Source of the DNA: an uncultured Draconibacterium sp.
GTDB taxonomy: Bacteria; Bacteroidota; Bacteroidia; Bacteroidales; Prolixibacteraceae
Assembly (NCBI RefSeq): GCF_963677155.1
Contig: NZ_OY781884.1
Span: 790,001 to 854,000 of the forward strand
Length of the DNA stretch: 64,000 bases
Direction: 5' to 3'
Shown: positions 14,401 through 22,400 of the stretch, one piece after another
Position numbering within the stretch: the stretch's first letter is position 1
Layout of the letters: the number at the start of each line of letters is the position of its first letter
The notes under the pieces: generated by a model
The model's input: the letters and a program-made list of their open reading frames with translations, nothing else
Database searches by the model: none
Told to the model about the DNA's origin: nothing
Program-made: the position numbers and the translations under genes

Positions 14401-17400
14401 AGCTTTTCAGGTTCTGATGTTTGTGGGACTGCCACAGTAACGAACAACAGCATCGGATTAAGCGATGATTGTGGTGCTACTGGTGCAGAAACAGTAACCT
14501 TCACTCTTACCGATGAGTGTGGAAACTTTATTACAAAAGATGCAACATTTACTATTGAAGATACTACTGATCCTGTCTGGACTGTAGCTCCTTCTGATAA
14601 AACGGTTGAGTGCGACGGAACAAATGATCCAAGCGGCGAATTTGCAGCATGGCTTACCAGCTTTTCGGGTTCTGATGTTTGTGGGACTGCCACAGTAACG
14701 AACAACAGCATCGGATTAAGCGATGATTGTGGTGCGACAGGTGCCGAAACAGTAACCTTCACTCTTACCGATGAGTGTGGAAACTTTATTACAAAAGAGG
14801 CGACATTTACTATTAAAGATACGACTGATCCTGTCTGGACTTTAGCTCCTTCTGATAAAACGGTTGAGTGCGACGGAACAAATGATCCAAGCGGCGAATT
14901 TGCAGCATGGCTTACCAGCTTTTCGGGTTCTGATGTTTGTGGGACTGCCACAGTAACGAACAACAGCATCGGATTAAGCGATGATTGTGGTGCTACTGGT
15001 GCCGAAACAGTAACCTTCACTCTTACCGATGAGTGTGGAAACTTTATTACAAAAGATGCGACATTTACTATTGAAGATACTACTGATCCTGTCTGGACTG
15101 TAGCTCCTTCGGATAAAACGGTTGAGTGCGACGGAACAAATGATCCCAGTGGCGAATTTGCAGCATGGCTTACCAGCTTTTCGGGTTCTGATGTTTGCGG
15201 GACTGCCACAGTAACGAACAACAGCATCGGATTAAGCGATGATTGTGGTGCTACTGGTGCCGAAACAGTAACCTTCACTCTTACCGATGAGTGTGGAAAC
15301 TTTATTACAAAAGATGCAACATTTACTATTGAAGATACTACTGATCCTGTCTGGACTGTAGCTCCTTCTGATAAAACGGTTGAGTGCGACGGAACAAATG
15401 ATCCAAGCGGCGAATTTGCAGCATGGCTTACCAGCTTTTCGGGTTCTGATGTTTGTGGGACTGCCACAGTAACGAACAACAGCATCGGATTAAGCGATGA
15501 TTGTGGTGCGACAGGTGCCGAAACAGTAACCTTCACTCTTACCGATGAGTGTGGAAACTTTATTACAAAAGAGGCGACATTTACTATTAAAGATACGACT
15601 GATCCTGTCTGGACTTTAGCTCCTTCTGATAAAACGGTTGAGTGCGACGGAACAAATGATCCAAGCGGCGAATTTGCAGCATGGCTTACCAGCTTTTCGG
15701 GTTCTGATGTTTGTGGGACTGCCACAGTAACGAACAACAGCATCGGATTAAGCGATGATTGTGGTGCTACTGGTGCCGAAACAGTAACCTTCACTCTTAC
15801 CGATGAGTGTGGAAACTTTATTACAAAAGATGCGACATTTACTATTGAAGATACTACTGATCCAACTATTGACAACACCAACCTAACCAACATTGACATA
15901 GAATGTGGAATAGATCCTGCAAACAAATTAAGTGATTGGTTAGCAAACCACGCGGGAGCAACTGCAACTGATAATTGTGGTGATGTAACATGGAGTAATA
16001 ACTATGGTGAAAATCAAAATATTCAATGTGAAGGTGGAGCAATAACCGTTATATTTACAGCTACTGATGCTTGCGGTAATGCAAGTACAACTTCAGCAAG
16101 CTATTCCATCCAGGATAATACAACTCCAACTTTCAACGAAACATTGCCAACAACAGAAATTACTGCCGAGTGTGATGCCGTTGTGGAAGCTGTTGTACTG
16201 ACTGCTTCTGATAATTGCGATTCAGATGTTCCGGTTGTATTTACCGAAACAAAAACTGACGGAGACTGTGCAAACAACTATACATTAATTCGTACATGGA
16301 CAGCTACTGACGACTGTGGTAATGAAACTTCTCATACACAAACTGTGGTTGTTTCTGACAACACAGCACCTGAAGTGACCTGCAACGACATCACTGTTCA
16401 GCTTGATGCAAATGGTGCTGCAACCATAACTGTTGATGATATTAACGGTAGTACAACTGATGCTTGCAGCGATATCGACACCATGTTTATCAGCCAGGCT
16501 ACTTTCAACTGCGACAACGTTGGTGAAAACCAGGTTACTTTAACTGCAATTGATGAGTGCGGAAACGAAGCAACATGTACTGCTACTGTTACTGTTGAGG
16601 AAGGAGATGCTGACTGTGGTCTCCAACCATTCAAAGCAAACGACGATATCCTTTCCTTAGTTTACTGTCCGGAAGAAACAGTTTCTGGAGATCTTGATTT
16701 GTTTGCCAACGATGAAGGGTTTACCTCCGAAAATGTAAACTTTACTATACTTACCGATTTACCGGAGGGTGTAAGTGTTACAGATGGCAATCTACTTTAT
16801 GCAAACGAAAATCCAACTGAAGCTGTTATTACATTCACCTACTCTGTATGCCATACTGTTAATACAGAAAACTGCAGCACCGCAGAAGTGACCATACAGC
16901 TTCTTGTTGATACTGACTGCGACGGCGTACCTGATATTGATGATCTTGATGACGATGACGATGGTATTCTTGATATTATTGAGGAAGAAAACGCACTAGA
17001 TCAAACATCACTGGATTCTGATGGTGACGGTATTGTTGACCGCTTAGACATTGACGCTGATAACGACGGAATTGTTGACAACGTTGAGTGGCAATCAACA
17101 ATTGCTGAAGGAGGTGAGTATGACTATATCTTCCCGCTGGGAACAGATTCAAACGGCGATGGATGGGATGATGCTTATGATCCTGCAAGCAATGGTATTA
17201 CTTACGAACCCTGGGACATGGACCTGGACGGGACTCCGGATTACCTGGATACCAATACGGATAACGAAGGGGAAGACGACAACGTTGAAGGTTGGGATAA
17301 ATTCCCTAACGACTCGATAGCAGATGTAAGTTACATTGGCAGCGATGCCGACAAAGATGGTCTGGATGACGCTTACGAGACTTACAACACCACTACCGAA

Positions 17401-17880
17401 GAATGGGCTCCCGGACAAAATGCTATCGGATCTGATGCTTACCTGCAGGATACTGATGATGACGGTGTACGCGACTGGAGAGACGCGGTTGACGACAGAA
17501 CTCCTCCAGAACAATTTGCCTGTGGAGATCCGGTTATTCCAAACGCCTTCTCGCCTAACCAGGATGGTTACAATGACTACTTCAAAGTAATGATTTACTG
17601 TACAGGCACCCAGGGTGGAAATGAAGAAAGAGTTCTTGGGGACGATTTCACCGATGCAAGAATAGAAATATTTAACAGATGGGGTAACCTGGTTTATGAG
17701 CAGGAACGTTATGGAGATGAAGACTACTGGGGAGATGTAGATGCATGGTGGAACGGCAGATCAACACACAACATGCAGGTAGGTAGCGATCAGTTACCAA
17801 CGGCAACCTATTACTACATACTGTACTTTAATGATGGAAGCAGAGAGCCTATTACCGGATTCGTATTCCTAAATAATTAA
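8443..17880 (+). CDS. Giant T9SS type B surface adhesin 1 (HYR-like repeat stalk)
   Basis: 3145 aa. Residues 1-31 are a signal peptide ending QSYAQS. About 32-230 is a beta domain resembling CBM9/DOMON folds (LFRLYFDTDNDPLTG), a loose match. About 230-490 looks like PKD/Ig-like modules. Residues 492-2469 are 23 tandem 86-aa units, each with DTTDPVWT at the start, a DECGN motif near the end and four Cys; they resemble hyalin-repeat (HYR) domains. About 2470-2800 holds more diverged HYR-like modules. Around 2823-2890 are thrombospondin type 3-like Asp-rich calcium motifs (DSDGDGIVD). Residues 3027-3145 are the gliding-motility-associated type B C-terminal domain (IPNAFSPNQDGYND, EIFNRWGNLVYEQ). 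The family role is T9SS export and surface display. The last 550 aa are nearly the same as in the 4543-aa adhesin downstream. It is followed 11 nt later by a PorP/SprF gene. The ligand is unknown; adhesion is inferred. Confidence 0.93.
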   Translation: MKKFLPKKNFTRTWLVGLVFLFLGVIQSYAQSIDGNLNPATEYDNGVTQTYITDNGSTCQVDQVWASFDVQSSKVYLLFSVGNGGSALFRLYFDTDNDPLTGLQEDVVGKTIVYTYGADHAIEVNSNDASGYVFYEYSLDGQTRTTLTTSGIIGASGTSIIDGSNTMEFEIPFDAINYDPCSNLSTFINVGSYASVSGNSINSTWCSAVLLDFTIGAGGEIDGPQTICAGDDVQQLNLIGHQGTIVGWQANTGTGWPASDTDIIAGTEGSTTYQPSGLNETTEYRAVVQIATGLCSEDTYVYAVPAEITVKPTPTASVSATPTTVCLSGDKPVVTFTGDNATAPYTFTYKLNNGAEQTIISNGNTATIEVPTNAVEDFTYELVSVSSANGCTSGAIIGESVTVSITDLPNCSITGDLSICPSSAGNIYSGTDEEGMTYSWSISGDASINGSTTGQTVLVDADAICGGSFILELTTTKNGCSSTCSIEGVVEDTTDPVWTLAPSDKTVECDGTNDPSGEFAAWLTSFSGSDVCGTATVTNNSIGLSDDCGATGAETVTFTLTDECGNFITKEATFTIKDTTDPVWTLAPSDKTVECDGTNDPSGEFAAWLTSFSGSDVCGTATVTNNSIGLSDDCGATGAETVTFTLTDECGNFITKEATFTIEDTTDPVWTVAPSDKTVECDGTNDPSGEFAAWLTSFSGSDVCGTATVTNNSIGLSDDCGATGAETVTFTLTDECGNFITKEATFTIEDTTDPVWTVAPSDKTVECDGTNDPSGEFAAWLTSFSGSDVCGTATVTNNSIGLSDDCGATGAETVTFTLTDECGNFITKEATFTIEDTTDPVWTLAPSDKTVECDGTNDPSGEFAAWLTSFSGSDVCGTATVTNNSIGLSDDCGATGAETVTFTLTDECGNFITKEATFTIEDTTDPVWTLAPSDKTVECDGTNDPSGEFAAWLTSFSGSDVCGTATVTNNSIGLSDDCGATGAETVTFTLTDECGNFITKEATFTIEDTTDPVWTVAPSDKTVECDGTNDPSGEFAAWLTSFSGSDVCGTATVTNNSIGLSNDCGATGAETVTFTLTDECGNFITKEATFTIKDTTDPVWTVAPSDKTVECDGTNDPSGEFAAWLTSFSGSDVCGTATVTNNSIGLSDDCGATGAETVTFTLTDECGNFITKEATFTIEDTTDPVWTLAPSDKTVECDGTNDPSGEFAAWLTSFSGSDVCGTATVTNNSIGLSDDCGATGAETVTFTLTDECGNFITKDATFTIEDTTDPVWTLAPSDKTVECDGTNDPSGEFAAWLTSFSGSDVCGTATVTNNSIGLSDDCGATGAETVTFTLTDECGNFITKDATFTIEDTTDPVWTVAPSDKTVECDGTNDPSGEFAAWLTSFSGSDVCGTATVTNNSIGLSDDCGATGAETVTFTLTDECGNFITKEATFTIKDTTDPVWTVAPSDKTVECDGTNDPSGEFAAWLTSFSGSDVCGTATVTNNSIGLSDDCGATGAETVTFTLTDECGNFITKEATFTIKDTTDPVWTVAPSDKTVECDGTNDPSGEFAAWLTSFSGSDVCGTATVTNNSIGLSDDCGATGAETVTFTLTDECGNFITKEATFTIKDTTDPVWTLAPSDKTVECDGTNDPSGEFAAWLTSFSGSDVCGTATVTNNSIGLSDDCGATGAETVTFTLTDECGNFITKEATFTIKDTTDPVWTLAPSDKTVECDGTNDPSGEFAAWLTSFSGSDVCGTATVTNNSIGLSDDCGATGAETVTFTLTDECGNFITKEATFTIKDTTDPVWTLAPSDKTVECDGTNDPSGEFAAWLTSFSGSDVCGTATVTNNSIGLSDDCGATGAETVTFTLTDECGNFITKEATFTIEDTTDPVWTLAPSDKTVECDGTNDPSGEFAAWLTSFSGSDVCGTATVTNNSIGLSDDCGATGAETVTFTLTDECGNFITKEATFTIEDTTDPVWTVAPSDKTVECDGTNDPSGEFAAWLTSFSGSDVCGTATVTNNSIGLSDDCGATGAETVTFTLTDECGNFITKDATFTIEDTTDPVWTVAPSDKTVECDGTNDPSGEFAAWLTSFSGSDVCGTATVTNNSIGLSDDCGATGAETVTFTLTDECGNFITKEATFTIKDTTDPVWTLAPSDKTVECDGTNDPSGEFAAWLTSFSGSDVCGTATVTNNSIGLSDDCGATGAETVTFTLTDECGNFITKDATFTIEDTTDPVWTVAPSDKTVECDGTNDPSGEFAAWLTSFSGSDVCGTATVTNNSIGLSDDCGATGAETVTFTLTDECGNFITKDATFTIEDTTDPVWTVAPSDKTVECDGTNDPSGEFAAWLTSFSGSDVCGTATVTNNSIGLSDDCGATGAETVTFTLTDECGNFITKEATFTIKDTTDPVWTLAPSDKTVECDGTNDPSGEFAAWLTSFSGSDVCGTATVTNNSIGLSDDCGATGAETVTFTLTDECGNFITKDATFTIEDTTDPTIDNTNLTNIDIECGIDPANKLSDWLANHAGATATDNCGDVTWSNNYGENQNIQCEGGAITVIFTATDACGNASTTSASYSIQDNTTPTFNETLPTTEITAECDAVVEAVVLTASDNCDSDVPVVFTETKTDGDCANNYTLIRTWTATDDCGNETSHTQTVVVSDNTAPEVTCNDITVQLDANGAATITVDDINGSTTDACSDIDTMFISQATFNCDNVGENQVTLTAIDECGNEATCTATVTVEEGDADCGLQPFKANDDILSLVYCPEETVSGDLDLFANDEGFTSENVNFTILTDLPEGVSVTDGNLLYANENPTEAVITFTYSVCHTVNTENCSTAEVTIQLLVDTDCDGVPDIDDLDDDDDGILDIIEEENALDQTSLDSDGDGIVDRLDIDADNDGIVDNVEWQSTIAEGGEYDYIFPLGTDSNGDGWDDAYDPASNGITYEPWDMDLDGTPDYLDTNTDNEGEDDNVEGWDKFPNDSIADVSYIGSDADKDGLDDAYETYNTTTEEWAPGQNAIGSDAYLQDTDDDGVRDWRDAVDDRTPPEQFACGDPVIPNAFSPNQDGYNDYFKVMIYCTGTQGGNEERVLGDDFTDARIEIFNRWGNLVYEQERYGDEDYWGDVDAWWNGRSTHNMQVGSDQLPTATYYYILYFNDGSREPITGFVFLNN
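9916..15849 (+). repeat. Tandem array: 23 units of 258 bp
   Basis: Units begin at GATACNACTGATCCTGTCTGGACT and recur exactly every 258 bp (9916, 10174, and so on, ending where the sequence leaves the pattern at 15850); 5,934 / 258 = 23. Each unit encodes 86 aa. At protein level only four positions vary: WTL/WTV, IK/IE, ITKEAT/ITKDAT and one SND for SDD. At DNA level a handful of silent sites (TCA/TCG/TCC, CCCAGT/CCAAGT/CCAAGC, TGT/TGC) are reshuffled between units, the pattern left by unequal crossing-over and gene conversion. Unit length is a multiple of three, so gain or loss of units keeps the frame. Copy number could be wrong if assembled from short reads. Confidence 0.97.
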
Positions 17881-17891
17881 TTGATTAATTA

Positions 17892-18869
17892 ATGAATATC
17901 CAATCTGTAAAATTTAAAATGATGAAAGCAAAATTAAATATAATCAAAGGTTTAGGGATTCTGGCAATAGTAATAGCTGCATTTACTTCAAATGCCCAGC
18001 AGGACCCGATGTTTACACAATACATGTTTAATACACAAACCATTAACCCGGCTTATGCCGGTACATGGGAATCCATCGGGTTTATGGCTCTGGGACGTAA
18101 TCAGTGGTCTGGTTGGGAAGGAGCTCCTACAACTTATACCTTTTCGGTACAGGCTCCACTAAAAAATGAACGAGTGGCCCTGGGATTAAATGTTATGAAT
18201 GATAAAGTTGGATTAGAAAAACGTTTTTATGTTTTTGCCGATTATTCTTACCTACTTCCTCTCAGCAGCAAAGTGAATCTAAGACTGGGACTTAAAGGTG
18301 GTTTTACCAATTACTCGAACAATTTAGCAGAGTATACCATTTTAGACCCGGGTGATCCGAATTTTGCGGGTGAAATAAAAAATGCATTCAAACCAAACTT
18401 TGGTGCAGGGGCCTTTTTATACAGCAAAAAAGCCTATGTCGGGCTTTCAATTCCGAAATTAGTGAGTACTACTTTTGATAACGACATGAAAAGTTTTTCG
18501 GTTGAAGGTGAATTACGTCACTATTTCCTGATTGCAGGTGCCGTTTTTGATATGGGCGAGAATGTAAAATTCAAACCAACCATGTTTACCAAGGCTTCGT
18601 TTACTTCGGAAACAGGTACTCCGCTTCAGTTCGACTTTACCGGAAACTTCCTGATTAAAGAAAAATTGTGGTTGGGAGCAATGTATCGTACAGGCGCTTC
18701 TTACGGTGTTATTGCTCAATGGATATTCGACCAGAAATTACGTATTGGTTATGCTATTGATTTTACGACTAACAATATGAAATATTACAGTCATGAAACA
18801 CATGAAGTAATGATCTCTTACGAACTCAGATTTAAGAAAGAAAAAGTGGTATCGCCGAGATACTTCTAG
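17892..18869 (+). CDS. PorP/SprF-family T9SS outer-membrane protein, copy 1
   Basis: 325 aa. The N-terminus has a signal peptide ending FTSNAQQ, followed by the family hallmark DPMFTQYMFNTQTINPAYAG and then an alternating beta-barrel pattern. In Flavobacterium, SprF is needed for secretion or surface attachment of SprB, and type B sorting-domain proteins generally have a PorP/SprF partner beside them. Here the gene starts 11 nt after the adhesin stop, so both are surely on one transcript and this protein is the inferred partner. ATG at 17892 is used; ATGs at 17919 and 17922 would also leave a full signal peptide. It differs from the copy at 33092 by three residues: I3V, one K/R and one F/L. 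Confidence 0.93.
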   Translation: MNIQSVKFKMMKAKLNIIKGLGILAIVIAAFTSNAQQDPMFTQYMFNTQTINPAYAGTWESIGFMALGRNQWSGWEGAPTTYTFSVQAPLKNERVALGLNVMNDKVGLEKRFYVFADYSYLLPLSSKVNLRLGLKGGFTNYSNNLAEYTILDPGDPNFAGEIKNAFKPNFGAGAFLYSKKAYVGLSIPKLVSTTFDNDMKSFSVEGELRHYFLIAGAVFDMGENVKFKPTMFTKASFTSETGTPLQFDFTGNFLIKEKLWLGAMYRTGASYGVIAQWIFDQKLRIGYAIDFTTNNMKYYSHETHEVMISYELRFKKEKVVSPRYF

Positions 18870-18895
18870 TTAAAATATTTTGATGTTGTGTTTAG

Positions 18896-18939
18896 AACCC
18901 GAGTCGCAGCACTCCTTGCTGAGGCTTGGGTTTTGTTTT
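18896..18939 (+). terminator. Terminator of adhesin cassette 1
   Basis: Stem AACCCGAG (18896-18903) pairs with CTTGGGTT (18925-18932, one G-U), with an inner CAGC/GCTG, followed by TTTTGTTTT. It is 26 nt after the PorP stop and is duplicated after cassette 2. Confidence 0.8.
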
Positions 18940-19151
18940 AAGTTTAAAACAAAGATCAAACACTACCCTACAAACAGAAAACATACTAAAAAAATAACCA
19001 CACAAGACTAATATATCTTTTTGTCATTAATAGATCAATACCGGACTCTTGTCCCATATTGAAAAAGAACGACCGACACACCCAACCCATTATCCACCTG
19101 CAAATCAGACACATGCCACTATATGGCATAACTATTGTTACAAATGTCGCA

Positions 19152-19238
19152 AAACGTACTAAATAATACGATTTGAGAATATGGACAAATTCAACCACAA
19201 AATATTATTTGGATATTATGAGATTAAGTCATAATTTG
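19152..19238 (+). promoter_or_regulatory. Putative adhesin 2 promoter and upstream element
   Basis: AAACGTACTAAA (19152-19163), TTTG (19208-19211), 19 nt, ATAATTTG (19231-19238): the same arrangement as upstream of adhesin 1. The conserved leader that follows (GCATAAGTAATT, then TGAAATTTAAAGAAGGTA, then AATAAGGGGTTAT) runs to about 19300, after which the two upstream regions diverge. The leader to ATG 19449 is about 205 nt. Nothing else is seen in 18940-19448. Confidence 0.5.
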
Positions 19239-19448
19239 CATAAGTAATTGATTGATTCTGAAATTTAAAGAAGGTAAAAAATAAGGGGTTATTCATACTT
19301 TCCAGACAATTTCATTTCAATTTTTTTTAAATAACCAAACGGACAATAAATGCAATTCATATTGTATTTGCTCTCCACACCTATTAAATGCGTCAATTTA
19401 TTTTGACTGCATTAATGATGATTGTAAATAATATATAACACAAACAAT

Positions 19449-22400
19449 ATGAAAAAAAATTTACCTAAGCTATTCGAAATTCTATCGATTTTCAACGAAA
19501 GCAAAATCATGTGGTTTAAAACCTTACTGATAGCAGTAATTTTAGCAATGTCAGGAAATGTCTACTCTCAGGTTATTGTTCCATTTAACCCAAGAACATC
19601 AAGCTATACGCCCAACCAAACAATCTACCATGTAAAGGGCGATTTTACAATGCTTGGAAATACAAACCTGATATTAAAAGACTATTCTGCAACCAAAAAT
19701 AACAACAATAATGATGTAATTTTTGTGGATATAGACAATGACCCATCTACAGTAAACTCATCCTCTGCTACTTTAGTTTTATCGGAGGAAAACGGAGCAA
19801 CACCAGAGTGCTCCAATATTATTTATGCAGGACTTTACTGGTCGGGAAGAACGCAACGTAACGATTACGAAAACACGTGGACGACGGGGGGAAGTACTGA
19901 AAACGTTTATAATAACAATGTAATTAACAATGCTTACACACTCAATATTTCACAAAATGGCTCTTGGAGTAACGACAACAACAGAACTGCAACATACACA
20001 TTTACCCCATCCGGAGGTGGAGATGTTGTAACGTTTGAATTTACTACTAATTACCATTCAAAAGAAGTAAAAGTTAGTGTTGGCGGAGGCCCTGCGACAA
20101 CAATAAATGCGTCATACTCCAGCGACTGGAACAACATGACCGCAAATTTTGATACTCCTTATATAATAAATACAGGAAGCGCAAATATCAAAGTAAATAA
20201 CCTTAGAAAAAATACCTCAAGTAATACTATTGACGAAGATTTTCGTGCAAATGTCACCTATGGTGGAGTAACACTTAATAAGCAAGAAGTATTGTTTAAG
20301 GCTACAGGAGATACATATAGTACTGTTAGTGCCACAAATAGTAACATTTTATATCCACAAGGAGATGCTTACGATCAAATATATGTTGCATATGCCGAAG
20401 TAACTGATTATGTGCGGCAAAATGGTACCGCAGAATATACTGTTGCAAACATAGCACTTAGAGAAGGAAAAGACGATGCTGGCCGCTCTGGAGGATGGGG
20501 CCTCGTTGTTGTATATGAAAACTCGAAAATGAAATGGCGGGATGTTAGCATTTTTGATGGATATGGCTACATGAAGTCAAGCGGAAACGACGCCTATCTT
20601 CCGGTACTAGGTTTCAATACAGTCCCTAGCGGAGATGTTAATATGAAGCTAGGAATGATGGCTAGCGAAGGTGATATAAGTGCAGCAGGAGACTTCTTCG
20701 CTATACAAAAACTACAATCATCAGATTACGAAAGATTAAACCATTCGGAAAACTCAACTGATAACTTTTTTAATTCATCGATATACACCGGAAACAATCC
20801 GAGAAACCCGAATATAACCAACAACATCGGGATGGACATTTCGATGTTTAATATCCCTAACGCTGATAAATCAATTATAGCAAATGGCCAAACCTCTACC
20901 ACTTTCAAATACGGTACAAACGGAGATGGATACGTTATTTACAGTATAGCAATGGCTGTAGATGCTTACGTGCCGGAGCCGGAAGCAACTGTAGCAATTG
21001 AGTCGGTTAACTCAACACCCCCCGGAACGGAAGTCTTACCTAACGATATAATTGAATATAACCTTGAAATAAGAAATATTGGAACAGAAGACATAGAAAA
21101 TGGTAAAATTATTATCCCAATTCCTTACACTGCTGAATATGTAAGTAGTTCAGGCGCCTTTTTTCAAGGCCTCAACGGAAATCAGCCTTATTACGATTCT
21201 GGTGAAGGAGCTACAGGAGCAATCATTTGGGAATTTGGCGACATGCCGCTCTATAACCCAACAACAACCCTGCTGGGAAAATTAACATTTAAACTTAAGG
21301 TAACGACCGACTGTTTTATTCTTTCGAATGCCAACTGTTCTCCTGCAGTAACATTAGACGGCTCTATTAGTGGAATTGGTCACGATTCTCAAGTTGCCGT
21401 TTCTAATGTAGGGTTCATACAAGGTTATCAAACCTCCGGCAGTTGTGAAGGCGCAGCAATTAAAGATCCGCTTACAATGCCCATAAATGCAGGCACATAT
21501 GTCTCTGAAAATTGTAGCGGAGATTACTCAACCCGCGATTTCTCTTATTGTAACTTCGGAGGTAGTAATATTCCATTTTCTGATGTTACCGCGAATTTCC
21601 CAGCCGGAACCCGGTTTTACAACGAATACCCGGTAACTTCATCTGCAACAGAATATACCAATGCAACCGGTTTCCCCGGTACAGTTGGAAAAACTTACTA
21701 CTATGCAGTTCCTCCGGGAATTACTGCGTGTTATTGGCAATTTACAATAACCGTTAACGATATAACCTCAACTCCTAATGCAAATAATATAAATTATTGT
21801 ATTGGAGATGTTGCCACTCCGTTAACCGCTACACCAAGCGATAATTCATATACCCTATTTTATTATACATCTGCTACAGATGACACTCCCGAAACAAGCA
21901 TCACGCCTTCAACCACTGAAGCCGGAACAACCAGTTACTGGGTTGCCGAAGGCCTTTCGAACCAATGCATCAGTCCAAATAAAGTTAAATTTGAAGTAAA
22001 AGTAAACCCTTTGCCTGAACCTTATATTTCAGGCTCTTCCAGTGTTTGTTTAAATACAACAATGGTTTATAGTACTACCCTTGTTGCAGGGAATACCTAC
22101 CTATGGGAAGTTAGCAATGGAACAATAATAGGTAGCATAACCAACAGCACTGTAAATATATTATGGGAAACTGAAGGGCATGGAAGTGTCTCGGTTACCG
22201 AAACAACTCCCTCTGGTTGCTCGAAAACAAAAACTTTAGAGACCGACGTTAACGAAGTAGACGCTACGGAAGTAACTGCAGACCATAAAGACGTTACTTG
22301 TTACGATGGTAATGACGGGGCTTTCACCGCTTCAGCTTCTGGTGGAGACGGAGACTATACATACAGCCTGAAAAACGATTTCTCAAACAGCAATACTAAC

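Larger units (their letters stand above)
16240..18942 (+). repeat. Long direct repeat, copy 1 (adhesin C-terminus, PorP, terminator)
   Basis: From about 16240 the sequence matches the segment starting about 31440 with a constant offset of 15,200 bp through the adhesin C-terminus, the spacer, the whole PorP/SprF gene and the terminator. Similarity stops just after the terminator (about 18942 and 34142). The left edge is gradual because the flanking HYR modules are distantly related. Most differences are single, mainly silent, substitutions, and no length changes were seen. Confidence 0.93.

Noticed and set aside
9723-15926. 2067-codon open frame on the minus strand across the 258-bp repeats
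   Set aside because: It is the antisense shadow of adhesin 1: a 258-bp unit divisible by three with no stop in that frame stays open however often it is repeated. The product has no export signal and consists only of the repeated antisense peptide.
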